From positions 145,674,091-145,738,090 of the forward strand of contig NC_081406.1 of NCBI RefSeq assembly GCF_030272615.1: 64,000 bases of DNA, written 5' to 3'. This document shows, in pieces, positions 10,194 to 22,394 of this stretch. This stretch comes from Cryptomeria japonica (taxonomy: Eukaryota; Streptophyta; Pinopsida; Cupressales; Cupressaceae). The position numbers and the translations under genes are program-made. The notes below the pieces were generated by a model. That model had not been told where the DNA came from. It ran no database searches and saw only the letters and a program-made list of their open reading frames with translations. The number at the start of each line of letters is the position of its first letter. Within the stretch, counting starts at the first letter, position 1.

Positions 10194-11608
10194 TGTTGGT
10201 ATTGCATGAAGATTTCATTGATGAAGTATAGTGTTGTCATTAATGTCAATAGCAATGAGTAATGGAGATGTATTGCAATAGGTTGTGATGTTGTATTGGA
10301 AATCGATATGATGCAAACCCGTAGTATTATTATTGAAGCAGAGTGATCAACTGGTAACCCTAACCCGTTGATAAGTTGAACCTAAACCGATGGAGCTTGG
10401 AGAATCAGTTGTGTTGATCTATGATTGAATGATGAGCGGAGATGAAGATGCCATGTATGCATGATGCATGTGATGAGTTTCAAAGTGGATTTGATGCATA
10501 GAGATAACCATTTTATCTTGGGAATGAATAAATGCATATCATGAAGTGAATAATGCATGATGAGTTACAATATCCAATGTGTAGTGATCTAAGAGTGGTC
10601 AAAGTTGTCTTGAACAATGTGCAGCTGATTGTTATGTAATCTAATGGTCTAGTTTGAACCGATATGTTTGTAATCTCTATGAGATCTTAGGTTTTGTGTT
10701 GTGTTACCAACCTATTGTATTTGTATTTAAGGTTGATGAGCTGTTTGTAAATTGTGTTGGCAAATTTTTTAAGTGTGAGTTGTTGTTGCCGAACTAGAAG
10801 GAGTATCTACAGAATGTTGTGAAGGCAGATAAGAGCATAAAAGGATCCGATTAAGTATAGCATTGCTATTACTAGATCAACAAAGACCCTATTGTTCTCT
10901 AACCATTACAATAGTTTAAATCCCCTAATCGGGTAAGATTTAACATGCTTCTTGTTCAGATCCTCTAACCAGGTGTCCCATTAGCTTGGATTTCAAATCC
11001 TCCATCGAGGTTACCTCTAACAGGGTATTGCCTTTAACAGGGTATTGTATTCAATCCCTTAAACGGGTAGTCCTTAAGCGGATCTGTTCTTAATGGGACA
11101 TTTTTGTAAAGATATTAACAAGGTTTGGCTCCTAACAGGGCAAACTTCAGAATATTTCAGAATACTTGTGGGTATTCATCCTCACTGTGGTTTTTCCCAT
11201 TTGGGTTTCCATGTGAAAAATCATTGTGTCAAGTGGTGAATGTTTTTGTGAGTATATTTTTGATATGGTTAAATGTGAATAACTGGTAAATCCAGTTAAA
11301 CATGTTTAGATGACTAGAAGTAATATGAAATGAACTATTACTAATGTTAGTAAAGTGGTTTGATGTTTTGGTTAAAAGGTATTTGAGTTTTCAGATCTGT
11401 TTCACTGTATCATTGATATTCTGATCAATCAGTAAAGCTTGACAGTACAATTGCAGTTTTAGATACAAAGTCTAAACTAATTAGTTATGTTTTGTAAGAT
11501 GTTTATGAGTTTGAGTTAAGTATGGTGAAATTTTAGTATATTTTCTATCTACTGATTCACTCCCCTCTCATTAGTTGACTGAATCATTATTGTTTCATCA
11601 TATTATCA
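10194..11608 (+). repeat. Solo LTR of copia family B inside LTR C
   Basis: The element is 1415 bp, TGTTGGTATTGC...CATATTATCA, and is alignable to the 5417-6809 solo LTR along its length, including the CTAAC-GGG motif array (about 10905-11135). It sits at the same position in LTR C as the complete B element does in duplicate copy 1. It therefore represents that same insertion reduced to one LTR. Flanking five-mers are GAGCT and CTACT, so no duplication is recognisable. Confidence 0.87.
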
Positions 11609-12521
11609 CTACTCATAATAAAAGGGAAGTCTCATTGACTTATAAAACATCGAACTACAATCTGGAAAGAATGAACTATGAAAGTATCATCTACTAATGC
11701 TTGATACAATTTTGGTTAAGCACAAATGTCTACCCTGCAATACAAAACCTTTCTTAAACCTTCATTGAATGATATAACCTTGTTCATACATAAACCACTC
11801 TCTGATAATGCAAACATAACCATCTCATAACTATCCATACCAATTACTTGAATAAGTCACCTATAAATACAAATCATCAATCTCGATGACAAGGTCAGCT
11901 AAATCCTAAACCCATAATTACAAAAATTACATCACATGGTATCACCAAACTAATATTATGCTGTACATTACATAGCATGGACCTATTTCAAATATCCAAA
12001 TAATTATATCCTTCGGAAATTATGCTAAGACCAAAATTCAACATGCTTCACCTACTATTAGAAACCCTTAGTGAATATCAAAAAGTATAACTAAATCCAA
12101 ATAGGACCATCATAGCAACACACCAACCAACCCAAAGTCACCAAACACTTAGGCCACAATCAAGAAACACCTTCAGCATGATAGAAATCGATTCCATAAG
12201 ACGGACAAAAATTATCGAACCAAATCATCAAATATCGCTTATCGATAAAGCTAACAAGTACCGAGAAATATCAACCGGGAAAAAAAGTGATAACAAATGG
12301 AGCACCAAATCATGAACCAACAAAATATAAAAATAATATAACCATTCAGAATAAGCATCCAAAATCAAGTCCAAAGATCCGATCATATCGGATCAGAATC
12401 ACAACCAAAACTAAGATGATCAACAAGACTAACTAGGATAGGTCCAACTGGGATAGCCTCCAATCGAGATATAGTGTTGACATCAATGAAAACACTAAAC
12501 AAAATCTAGCATATGCCAACA
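11609..12521 (-). repeat. Family C 3' LTR, right piece
   Basis: This is the reverse complement of the 5' three quarters of an A/C-type LTR. It ends CCAACA (the LTR start TGTTGG) next to a purine tract in the complement. It is similar to 25286-25901, the remnant of the same element's other LTR (for example 'taccaattac', 'acatcaatga'). Confidence 0.85.
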
Positions 12522-12836
12522 ATCCCCCCTTTGGCATTGGTGGCAACACTTAATGTGAAAAACATCCAAGTGCAAAGGAATGCCAACAATCACCAAAAGA
12601 CTGATCTGAAATATATCTCCCCCTTAGATTAACTGATAAACACATGAACACCATCTCTCCCAAAGATTAACTATTTTTCACATGAATAACATCTATCTCC
12701 CTTTGACATCAATGACAAAGGATGGATACCAAAACAAAAATAGAAAACCAAATAGCTAACTATTCCCCCTGAGTAGTGGCACCATCTTCATCAACCAGGA
12801 TAAGAAAAATGTGTCTGATAAGCTTATCAGATTGAT
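12522..12836 (-). other. C purine tract and 3' untranslated region
   Basis: CCCCCCTTTGGCA at 12524-12536 is the reverse complement of the family purine tract. Further CTCCCCCTT and CCCCCTGAG words match, in complement, the 3' region of element A. No gene is present. Confidence 0.82.
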
Positions 12837-14357
12837 TCATCTTGCATCTCTAAGTCTCTTTTGAAGGGTTGGTAACCCCCAACTGATCTTTGAGATATTA
12901 AAAACTATTTTAGGCAATGGTTTTATTAGAATATTTGCAATCTGTTCCTTAGTAGGGACATAAACCAATCTGACTTCCTTTGCTTCAACCTTTTCTTTCA
13001 AGAAATAATACCTTATAGAAATGTGTTTTGATTTGGAATGAAATACTGGATTATTTGACATATCAATAGCAGCAATATTATCATAGTGAATAACAATAAG
13101 CTCATCATAACTTACCCTTGTATCTTTTTACATTTGTTTCATCCATAAAATCTGAGTACAGTTGGTAGCAGTAGCTACATATTCCACTTCAACAATAGAC
13201 AATGAAGTGTATGATTGTTTCTTACTAAGCCATGAAACCAACTTCTTCCCAAGAAATAATGCACCACCAATAGTGCTCTTCCTGTCATCCAAATCTCCTG
13301 CCCAATCAGAATCTGTATAGGCACATAGTCTGAACTCATCATTCTTTGGATACCATAGCCCAAAGTCTGTTGCACTTGCCAAATATTTGAATATCCTCTT
13401 GACAACAATATCATGAGTTTCTCTAGGATCTAACTAAAATATAGAAGCAATACAAACAACATTCATTATTTCAGGTCTAGTATGAGTTAGGTATAACAAA
13501 CCACCAATCATTTATTTGTATCTACTTGGATTCACTTTAGGTGATTCATCATGCTTTGATAATTTGGAACAGGTTATCATAGGAACACCGACATGATTAG
13601 AATTCTCAAGTCTAAATTTCTTAAGTAATTCCTTCATATATTTAGTTTGACAAATGAAAATACCTTTAATAGTCAGAGCAATATGAAAACCTAAGAAAAA
13701 TTTCATCTCACCAATCATAGACATTTCAAATTCATTCTTCATATCATCAACAAATATCATGAATATACTTTCTTCCCTCCAAAAATGATATCATCCACAA
13801 AGAATTCAATAATCATTATGTCATCATATTGAATTTTATAATATAGGTTACTATCAACATTACCTTTGCTAAAACCAAGCTTAGAAAGATACCTATCCAA
13901 TCTAGCATACCATGCTCTAGGGGCTTGTTTTAGTCCATATAAAGCATTCTTCAATCTGCAAACCATGTCCTTGTCTTTAGATAGAGAAAATCCATTAGGA
14001 TGCACAATGTCGACTTCCTCTTCAAGATATCCATTTAGAAATGCACATTTGACATCCATTTGATATGCTTTATAGTTCTTGTGTGCATCATAGGCAAGAA
14101 AAAGTCTTATTGCTTCAATTTGAGAAACCGGGGCATAAGTCTCTCTATAATCAACACCTTCTTCTTGTGTTCAAGCTTTGCAAACCAATCTATCCTTGTT
14201 ACTCACAACTCAACCTTCCTCATTCAATTTATTTCTGAAAACCCATTTAGTTCCATTGATATTCTTGTCTTTAGGTCTAGGAACTAATTCCCATGTCTTA
14301 TTCTTTTCTATCTGATCTAATTCTTCTTCCATTGCTTTTATCGAGTTTTCATCCTGT
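12837..14357 (-). pseudogene. Copia C reverse transcriptase and RNase H
   Basis: Read from 14357 down, the RT start shows M-E-E-E-L-D-Q-I-E-K-N and [30 protein letters not shown] and an intact F-V-D-D-I-I-F-G-G active site follow. RNase H keeps A-Y-T-D-S-D-W-A-G-D, but the A-E-A-E-Y motif has become V-E-V-E-Y. The end shows F-L-K-E-K-V-E-A-K-E-V and K-P-L-P-K. At least two frameshifts and several stops are present. The 5' end is cut at about 14357, where gypsy G sequence starts; integrase is missing. Confidence 0.9.
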
Positions 14358-15309
14358 TGGTAAACAAATTTTTCACTTTCTTGAAATCTTAACAATTATC
14401 TTCCTTAAGAAAAAATATAACTTTGTTTCTCCCTTTATAAAGGAAATGAACTACCAACAATTGGATGAATTAATAAAAATTCAACCTTTGCATTAGAGGG
14501 CAGCTCCTCGTATGATTTGCAATAAATTTGCTGTACAAATGAAATGCTAATACATTTTACTAGAAAGCATTGAAAGGATTCAACATTCATCTGTCAACAC
14601 AAAATAAATGCCTTCAAAACTGAGAACATAGAATTTTTTTTGAAAGAACTTTTAATGAGAGTTCATAGACTTTGATTTACAAACATGTTCACAATATTAA
14701 TTCAAATTATAGTAGAGGCTTAGCAATACTGAAGGCTGATCGATACTCTCTCATGCCTCATAGGGCAAGGGGGATCAGGCAAACCAATACGTGCGAGTCT
14801 TCTAACAACTAGTGATAACCATGAATTAAGGAAAATACCGAGATAACTGATCACAAAATTATATCATGCCCATAACAACTTCTCAAGAAAGATTATTAAT
14901 CTTCAAACACATAGATTTAAAGATTGCATAACATAGCATTTCATTGATAATCAACCATTGTATTTCCAAAAAATTCATATGAGAACCAAAACATTATCTG
15001 CTACTCCTCAAAATCACATTTTTTTGGAAACCATTACAAAGACAAGCTTTTCAGCTTACGTAGCCTCCAAGTTCATAGTTTTTACATAATCAAATTACAT
15101 TTTAATTTTGATCAAAGTTAAAGAAACCATTTATAACAACAAGAAAGAAAACTAAATCAACAACCACTGTGAGGTTGACACCTCATCTTTTGATTAACTA
15201 TGCTTCCACTATGGTAGATGAGACTACGGATCTGTCCCGCTTTGCCGCAGAACCATGCCATTCCAGGTGCGCCGCTGAGAAGTTCAGGATGACCTGAAAA
15301 TAAGGAAGA
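14355..15309 (-). other. 3' terminal region of G, no gene seen
   Basis: The stretch is AT-rich with no coding similarity recognised on either strand. It begins TGTTGGTAAAC at 14355 directly after copia C sequence and should include the G 3' untranslated region and perhaps its LTR. I could not find a matching copy elsewhere in the window to define the LTR. A purine run 'gggcaagggggatc' sits at 14762. Confidence 0.45.
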
Positions 15310-18300
15310 CCAATGTGCTAGATTCTCTACTTCCACACCTCTTTGTCCATGTTTACTTGTGCTACTTTTGCCTTGTGTACCTCCAAATGGTCAGAATAGA
15401 CTATGAGCATTGATTCGATCCTTGCCTCCTTTGATAAGTCATCCGTGGTCAAAGATTTCATCATCTGAATGAATTGAATCCTCTCCTGAAAGATCTTGGT
15501 CATGTCCACAACTTCCTCAATTGTCTTAGCACCATCCTTCATGATCTAGATGTCAATGTACTTGAGATCCTTCTGCATCGTATCGACCAAGTCTGTCAAT
15601 TTGGTAGATTCTTCGTGACCCTGCTTGATGATTGAGTTGCACCACTCCACATTCTTCCTTGACACATACAATACATTGTCATCCAGATTCTCTACCAGTT
15701 TTTCAGCCAAGAAATTCATCACCCCATATTTCTATACAATTCATTTGTGCAAGGACTGCTACCCATTTGATCCTTTTTTTCTCCCAAGCCACCATTTCCA
15801 GTTCTAGTTCCTTACTCACAGTTTCAACATATTAATAAACTTTAACCAGATTAACGATATAATCTGATCCCTGTTGCATTATAAGGTTCAACCATTTATT
15901 GAACATTTCTGTAACTACTCTATTCCTTTGAACCTAGTCTAACATTTTTTGGATGGCCGAAGATTTAGGGTCGAATGATACCAATATCTGTGACAATGGT
16001 TGGGGGTTTGGATTATAGTTGGCATTGATATACTCAGCCATATGAGTAACAACTTGCTTCAGTTCTCTTTTGTCTTTTTCATCCTTCCATGTTCTTGAAA
16101 TTATCCTTTTCGTGGATAATTCCAAATGCCTAACATCCACAACACATGAAGCAACTCCCAAATCTATCTTCTCAACTGTAAAATCCTCCTCAGTAGCTTT
16201 GTCTGCATCCTTTCCTGGAATTGGTTTGGCTATTTCAGCCATCTAGTGACCTGGTGCTTCATCTACTTCAAGCATTGCCTACATTTTGAGTTTCTTTAGC
16301 TTTGATGCCTTTCCCAAACACCTGCTAACCATGTCCTCCACTGGGATTGTAACCGGCACCACACTCCATTTCTTTCCAACAATAGCTTCCAACCATCGTG
16401 GTGCGTTTGCAGGCTCTTTAGGTGGAGGAGTTGTCTGTACATCTCGTGAAGTGACAATGACCAAGGTGTTCATGGGATCTTGTCAGACTTCCTCTTCCTT
16501 GCTCATGTCCATTCCTCACATTTTAGGTTCATCCAGATCTTATGGATCCATTATTTCCTCTGTCTCTTCACTAGGGTCTAGGTCAACAACAACCTATTTG
16601 AAAATGGGCTCCCTACTCTTCTTCTTACTTCTGGACCGAGTTACCCGAGCAACTGTGAGACTTGATGGTGACTTCTTTGATCTCCTAGGTTGAATTTTCT
16701 CAACAATAGGCCTTGAAACACCTGCAACATTAACAATTTCATTAGTGGAAGAAATGGGGGATTGAGTCACAATGTATGAATCAATTCTTAGTTCATGTGA
16801 GGACATGTGAGATGCCTCCTTAAACTTTTGGTTCCTCAACCATCTTTCTATTCTTCTCACAACATTGAAGGTTCTAGCTTGAATATTGTCATCCTCCTTT
16901 TTATTCCAATCAATTTCTAGAATTGGTTTTCCTTGAACCTCAGTGTCAAACCCAAGATCTAGGACATCTTCCCCTGTATCTTCTGATACTCTAGATATAT
17001 TAATTGGAAGCTTCATGTTAATTATTTGTTGCAAAGTGAACCTTGACCACAATCTTTTCCTTACCTCATACTCATCACTGCAGTTCTCCCAGTAATCCTC
17101 CAATTGAGGCTCATGACAAAAATGACTATCTACATTTAGGTTTTCAATGTCATAACCCCTACTATCAAACTTTCACCTTGCCACATATGGTTGCAGGTTC
17201 ATCCTTTTGAATTCTAATTCCAGGTTCAGGGCATCTGATACAGATTTGCAACTATAGTATTCAAGTTCAAAAGGGAATACAACTCCAGACTCACCCTTTG
17301 TTCCCAATCTTTTATCAATGTAAGCTAGCTGCCTACTTACCTCTATAAGTACATAGCTGTCAAAAGCATACCTAGGCAGCTTGAATGGTTGGCCCTTAAA
17401 ACCACCTACCCATAGATAAGTAAACCTGGGAAATTGAATAAAGAAGCTACCATATATGCTCACAAATTTCATTGCTTCAACAAACATTCTCCTATTCGCA
17501 TCCCCCTGAAGCTCAAAAGCAATTTTTCCCGTGAAGACTCCATTCCACCTATCAATTTGCTCAACATGTCTCTATTGCTGCAATAGGGGGTAATAATTAT
17601 ACACCCTCATCCCATCTATCCAAGGTTCATTAGGCAAACTAGGCCAATCCATTGTACAAGCTAGTATGTATAAAAGATAAGAAGACATATAAAAACCCGA
17701 CATTCCCACAAAATTGCTCAATCCTTCATGAAGTCTCTCTGCAATTACTTGAGACCAATCGAGATACTTGTCACCGGATAAAACCACCTAGATGAAAAAG
17801 TACATCCCATCCTCCCAGTAGGAGTGTGAGTTTCCTTTCACTCTATTCAAAAGTATCACAATATCCCGTACTTATGTGATGAAATGCTCTCTAGTTAGGG
17901 GCTTTGGTAGCCCTGACCCTCCTTTCTAAATTTTTAGAAGCCAATTCCTAGCAATTACGCTCCTATACTTACTCTTCTTTTCCAAGAAATAGGCATATGA
18001 ATTCCCTATGGTCCAGTCCTCATATTCATCCTTGTGCGGAATTCCAATTGCCACCATTACTGTTTCTCTGTTGATACTGACTAGGAACTCACCAGCACTA
18101 GTTCTGATGCACTTGTTCTATGTATCATATCTACTCATGCAATCCATCACCAAATCTGGACACAGTGCGATAAGTGGGAACACAACAACTTCCACAAGAT
18201 CGCTTTTCACTATTTTCTCCATCAATGAACCGGTTTGAGGGTTCTTGAATCTTTCTAAGAAATCCCCTAAATCTACATGAACCAAGGAAGTGTCTTCTAG

Positions 18301-18387
18301 TTCTGGTAATATACTCACTAGACATGAGGTCCGACCAAGCTTCGACAATATTGGCCTCATACTGCCTATCTATACTTCTAACCAAGA
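15310..18387 (-). pseudogene. Accessory ORF of gypsy G, downstream of integrase
   Basis: From about 18360 down to 15934 a single frame is coding-like, interrupted only by single stop codons (roughly a dozen, most TAG). The last part (15542-15327) is in another frame. The N-terminal half is globular, with W/Y/F-rich blocks such as S-S-Y-L-L-Y-I-L-A and R-F-T-Y-L-W-V-G-G-F. The middle is basic and K/R/S-rich (P-R-R-S-K-K-S and R-S-R-S-K-K-K, a possible nuclear signal). The C-terminal part is predicted helical and charged. There is no transmembrane segment or signal peptide, so nothing supports an envelope protein. I do not recognise the fold. Extra ORFs between integrase and the 3' LTR are known in Tat/Athila-type elements. 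Confidence 0.7.
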
Positions 18388-19506
18388 AATTCTAAAACAA
18401 GGCAGAATTCTACTCCAATAATTTAGAGATTTTTTTTCTATACTAATAAATATTTAGAACTTAAAGAAACACAACTTAGGAGGAATCATCTGAACTTACA
18501 CGTTACCACCATGAAAACTAGAAATTCCTTAGGAAATCAGAGCTGGTTTTATATTCGGTGCCTTCAATTTGCTCAAGTATGGCAGCTGCAACCCTCTCAA
18601 TTATGGAAATAAATTCATACATTTCCTTCAATCAGACGAGAAAATATCTATAAAACCACACACACTTCATCATGATTTACCCAAGCATGCAAAGTAACGA
18701 TGAAATGACTAAAATCTGACACCCTCTTAATTATCCATCACTTCCGCACAAGTAATTTGATGCACTCATGATTACTTTCCATATTTAGAATTTTAAACTA
18801 CTGAAAATGGAATATTCCTTCTTACCTTGCCATTTTCACTTTCATCAAAAAGCCTTAGAGTTAGTTTTGAAGTGAACTCATGAACTTTGAACCATTTGGG
18901 TGGGCAACACACAACAATACCGGGAACGAGCGACAACAATGACTATTAAACAAAAATCTTGAACCATTTGAACCACTTGAGATTTGGTTCAAGGTTCAAG
19001 ATCAGAAACCAACTTAAAACATATGGACCCACGCTTGTTAAACAACGATACATTGCCACGACTCACAAAAGACATTTTGAACTTTGATCCATTTGATAAA
19101 ATTTCACGGGTTCAAAAATTCAAGATGTAAAACAAAGCACACTTGATTACATGACAACAAAGACCACGAATGACTTTATTCATAAATGCACTTTGAACCT
19201 TGAACCTATTGAACTTTTTAGAAAGAGTTTAACGGTTCAAGTACGAAGGAAAACAAACGACCCGATGAAAGAAAAGGCACAAAAAAGGCAACCCAAGAGT
19301 ATTAACACTCAAAAGAGAAAATTGCAGGTTAGACTAACATCGGCTCTAACTGGGGACTAGAACTGTGAAGGAACTAGAAATGGACTCTAGAATCTCTGGT
19401 TGCGCAAGCAGACTTTATTTAAAGACTTAGATAGAAATAAAAATAGAACCGACACACAACTACTAATCAACCAAAGACTATATACAAAACCATGAGGGAC
19501 TCTCAT
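18388..19506 (-). other. Spacer between G integrase and accessory ORF
   Basis: No gene is seen. The stretch 18830-19240 is enriched in TTGAACC/GGTTCAA words (for example near 18889, 18961, 19205), giving short direct and inverted repeats. Such spacers may hold an internal promoter or splice site for the accessory ORF, but nothing here proves it. Confidence 0.5.
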
Positions 19507-20820
19507 TTACAGTTGGTATAATTTCAAATCCTGACCATTATAGGTCAAAGGAAGAGCAATACCATCTAGATATGCAAGTTTGAATGAATTTGGTCCTTTT
19601 ACCTCATGAATCAAGAATGGTCCTTTCCAGAGCGATTCGAACTTTGCATGTGCCGCTTTGGGTTCCCTTCTTCTGTCCCAGAGCAGTTCCTGATCACCTA
19701 GCATGAACTTCTGTGACCTTTCTCACTTGTCAAATATTTTATTCACCCTCATTTGGTGCTTTGTTATCTGGTCCACTAATTTATCCCTTTCTTCATCAAT
19801 TCTCATCAAGTGCATAATCCGCTTTTCCAGAGAATTCTAGAAATAAACGTCTTCAATGACAGTTTGTAATTTAGTGGCTGCCAGTTCCAAAGGAAGTGCT
19901 ATCTGAGCACCTACACCATAGACCAGTTCAAATGGAGACATCCCAGTAGCCCTCTTTGGTAATGTACGGTCAGCCTAAAGGGCTTCATACAATTTTTTAT
20001 GCCAATCCTTAAAGTTTTCACTCACTAATTTTTTCATGATATTAATGAGGTTTTTATTACTGGATTCAACTTGACCATTTCCTTGAGGATAATAATCAAA
20101 AGAGTGAGCAAGGGAGATTCAATGGTCATAGAAAAATAAAGAAATTTTGATAGAAGAGAAATTAGTAGCATTGTCAGCCACAATTTTTAGCGGGACCCCA
20201 AATTGAACCAGGATGTTCGCTTTCAGAAAATTACAAACCACCTTCAAGGATGTCTTTCGTATCGGAATGGCCTCAACCCATTTAGTAAAATAGTCAGTAG
20301 TTGTCAATATATGAGTATGTCCTGCACTAGAGGTAGGTGCCAAAGGACCAATGAAATCCAAACCCCACTTCTTGAAGGGTTCATCTACAACCATGGGTCA
20401 GAGTGGTAATGCTGTGAGCTGCGACTTACCTGTGAACAACTTACATTTTACACACTTGGCCACCCGTGCATATGTGTCCCTGAACATTCTTGGCCAATAA
20501 TAACATTTCCTTAGGATCTTGTAGGCAGTCATCGTTGAAGAGAAATGACCACCACAGGCTTCGTCATGAAATGTTTTCAATAGAGACTCTTGAAGCGATT
20601 TATCAACACAATGCAATAAGGTCCCATCCAATCCTCTCTTATATAATACATCATTAAAAATGACATACTTAGCAGTTTTTAGTCTCAAGTTCCTCTTCTC
20701 CTTTGAAGAAAGATGTTCTAGGAAATCTCCATATGTTAAGTAATAAGCGACATCTGCAAACCATGAATATTGAAGACTAACAAACAGGACTAAGGGCAAT
20801 TCTCTGTGACTTCCTCTTTA
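19507..20820 (-). pseudogene. Gypsy G integrase
   Basis: The zinc finger is at ~20400-20800, with H-D-E-A-C-G-G-H followed by C-V-K-C (HHCC pattern) and Y-Y-W-P. The core is at 20119-20394, with W-G-L-D-F-I-G-P (first Asp) and V-A-D-N-A-T-N-F (second Asp). The region with the third residue (19950-20118) is broken by stops. The C-terminal domain is at 19507-19704, with K-G-P-F-L-I-H-E-V and N-S-F-K-L-A-Y-L-D-G, ending L-K-L-Y-Q-L. No chromodomain is visible. Integrase would insert the element cDNA. Confidence 0.9.
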
Positions 20821-22394
20821 CTCTCAGCAATTAGCTTGCACAAACCCTGCCCTCTTACCAATTTTGTGGGCCTAATATCTAAATTGAACTCTTGAATTTT
20901 CGACACCCAGGAGGCTCTATCATTCATTCCTATGTCTTGTTGATTCAAAATGCTCTTGACTGCTAATGATGCACATAGACAATAGCGTGGGAATGGAGAA
21001 TATAATACCTGAACTATTTTACTACCTTCACAACCGCATATGCTTTCTTTTCCATTATTGAATACTTAAATTCATGCTTTTTCAGTGGGACGCTCATGAA
21101 TTATATTGGGACTTCATCATTATCCTCATTCTTCTGTAATAAAATTCCTAACATAGTGTTCTCTGAGGCATAATAGTAGATAAAAAAATCCTTACTAAAA
21201 TCAAAACTAACTAGAACACGTGCATGACCAATAGCATTCTAAATTGATTCAAATGCCTTGTTCCCCTCCTCATTCTATTTAAAAACTTGTTTCTCACTCA
21301 TCAAATTCACAATGTATTTGGTAGTCTCTACAAAATCTGGGATGAACCTCCTTAGAAAATTTATCTGTCTGAAGAAGGATCTAACGAAATTCCTACTTGA
21401 TGGTAGAGTTAGCTATTGAATTGCTCTTACCCTCTCAAGATCTATTTTCACCCCTTCCTTAGAAATAATATAACCGAGCAACTTACCCGATGTGACTCCA
21501 AATACTGACTTCTTCGGTTTCAAGGATACCCCATGCTCACGACACCTCTGTAACACTTGTCTTAGGTCCCACAGATGATGCTTTCTTCTTTTTGAGAATA
21601 CTGTTAAGTCATCCAGATATACAACAATACACTTATTCTTTAAACGACCAAAGGACAAATCTATAGCATGCTGAAATGTCGCTCCTAAGTTAATCAAACC
21701 GAAGGGCATTCATTTATATGCAAATGTACCCCAGGGAGTAATAAAGGTGGTTTTATGTTGATCATCTTCCTGAACACTAATCTGGTTATATCATGAAAAT
21801 CCATCGAGCATGGACATCATCTCTGATCCTGAAACTGTTTGTAGAATGTGGTCCATGGCTGGTAATGGATAGTTATCTTTTAAGCTGGCCTGATTTAGAT
21901 TCCTAAAATCTACACAAATCCTTATTACTCCATTTTTTTTTCTAACAAGGTACGCTATTAGCTATCGATGTAGAATGATGGATGGGGTATATAATCCTAG
22001 CTTTTAACATCTTATCTAATTCTTGAAATATAGCCTCAGCTACTTTTGGGCTGAAGCTTCTAAGCTTTTGCCTGAAAGGGCTTACTCCAAGTTTCAGGGG
22101 AATCTGATGCTGGAATTTTCCCTCTCTGAAATTTTTAAGATCGTCATAGCACCAGGAAAACACATCCTTGAACTCCAACAGGAGGCTAATGAGCCTCTCC
22201 TTTTCTGTAGGCGTACAACACTTTCCCAAATTGATATATTTAGGTTCATCCTCCATACGGATGTTGATTTTTTTGTGACCCCCAATATCCTGAACCTCTA
22301 AAGATTTATCACATTTGTTGTTTTTGTAGGCATCATGACGATCAAACAAACGCTCCAATGAAACCAATCCTTTAGGGATCTTGTTTCCTTTCAA
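20821..22394 (-). pseudogene. Gypsy G reverse transcriptase and Ty3-type RNase H
   Basis: The RT N-terminal part is at 22394-21942, with D-V-F-S-W-C-Y-D-D-L and P-F-R-Q-K-L-R. The palm is at 21709-21413, with M-P-F-G-L-I-N-L-G-A-T-F-Q and the active site V-V-Y-L-D-D-L. The Ty3 RNase H follows at about 21350-20821 in broken frames (Y-A-S-E-N-T-M-L-G-I-L-L-Q-K-N, then L-K-K-H-E-F-K-Y-S-I-M-E-K). The expected catalytic Asp of the D-A-S-E motif is a Tyr. Multiple stops and frameshifts make this nonfunctional. Confidence 0.9.

Noticed and set aside
10189-11613. Target duplication for the solo LTR B at 10194
   Set aside because: The flanking five-mers (GAGCT and CTACT) do not match, so I claim the insertion from homology and context only.
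14350-14360. CATCC before TGTTGG at 14355 as the target duplication of G
   Set aside because: No CATCC occurs at the other end near 25080-25290, and no LTR for G could be defined. It is kept only as a tentative left edge.
15310-18387. Envelope-like gene making G a plant errantivirus-type element
   Set aside because: No signal peptide, hydrophobic membrane segment or cleavage site is seen. The basic middle suggests a nuclear protein.
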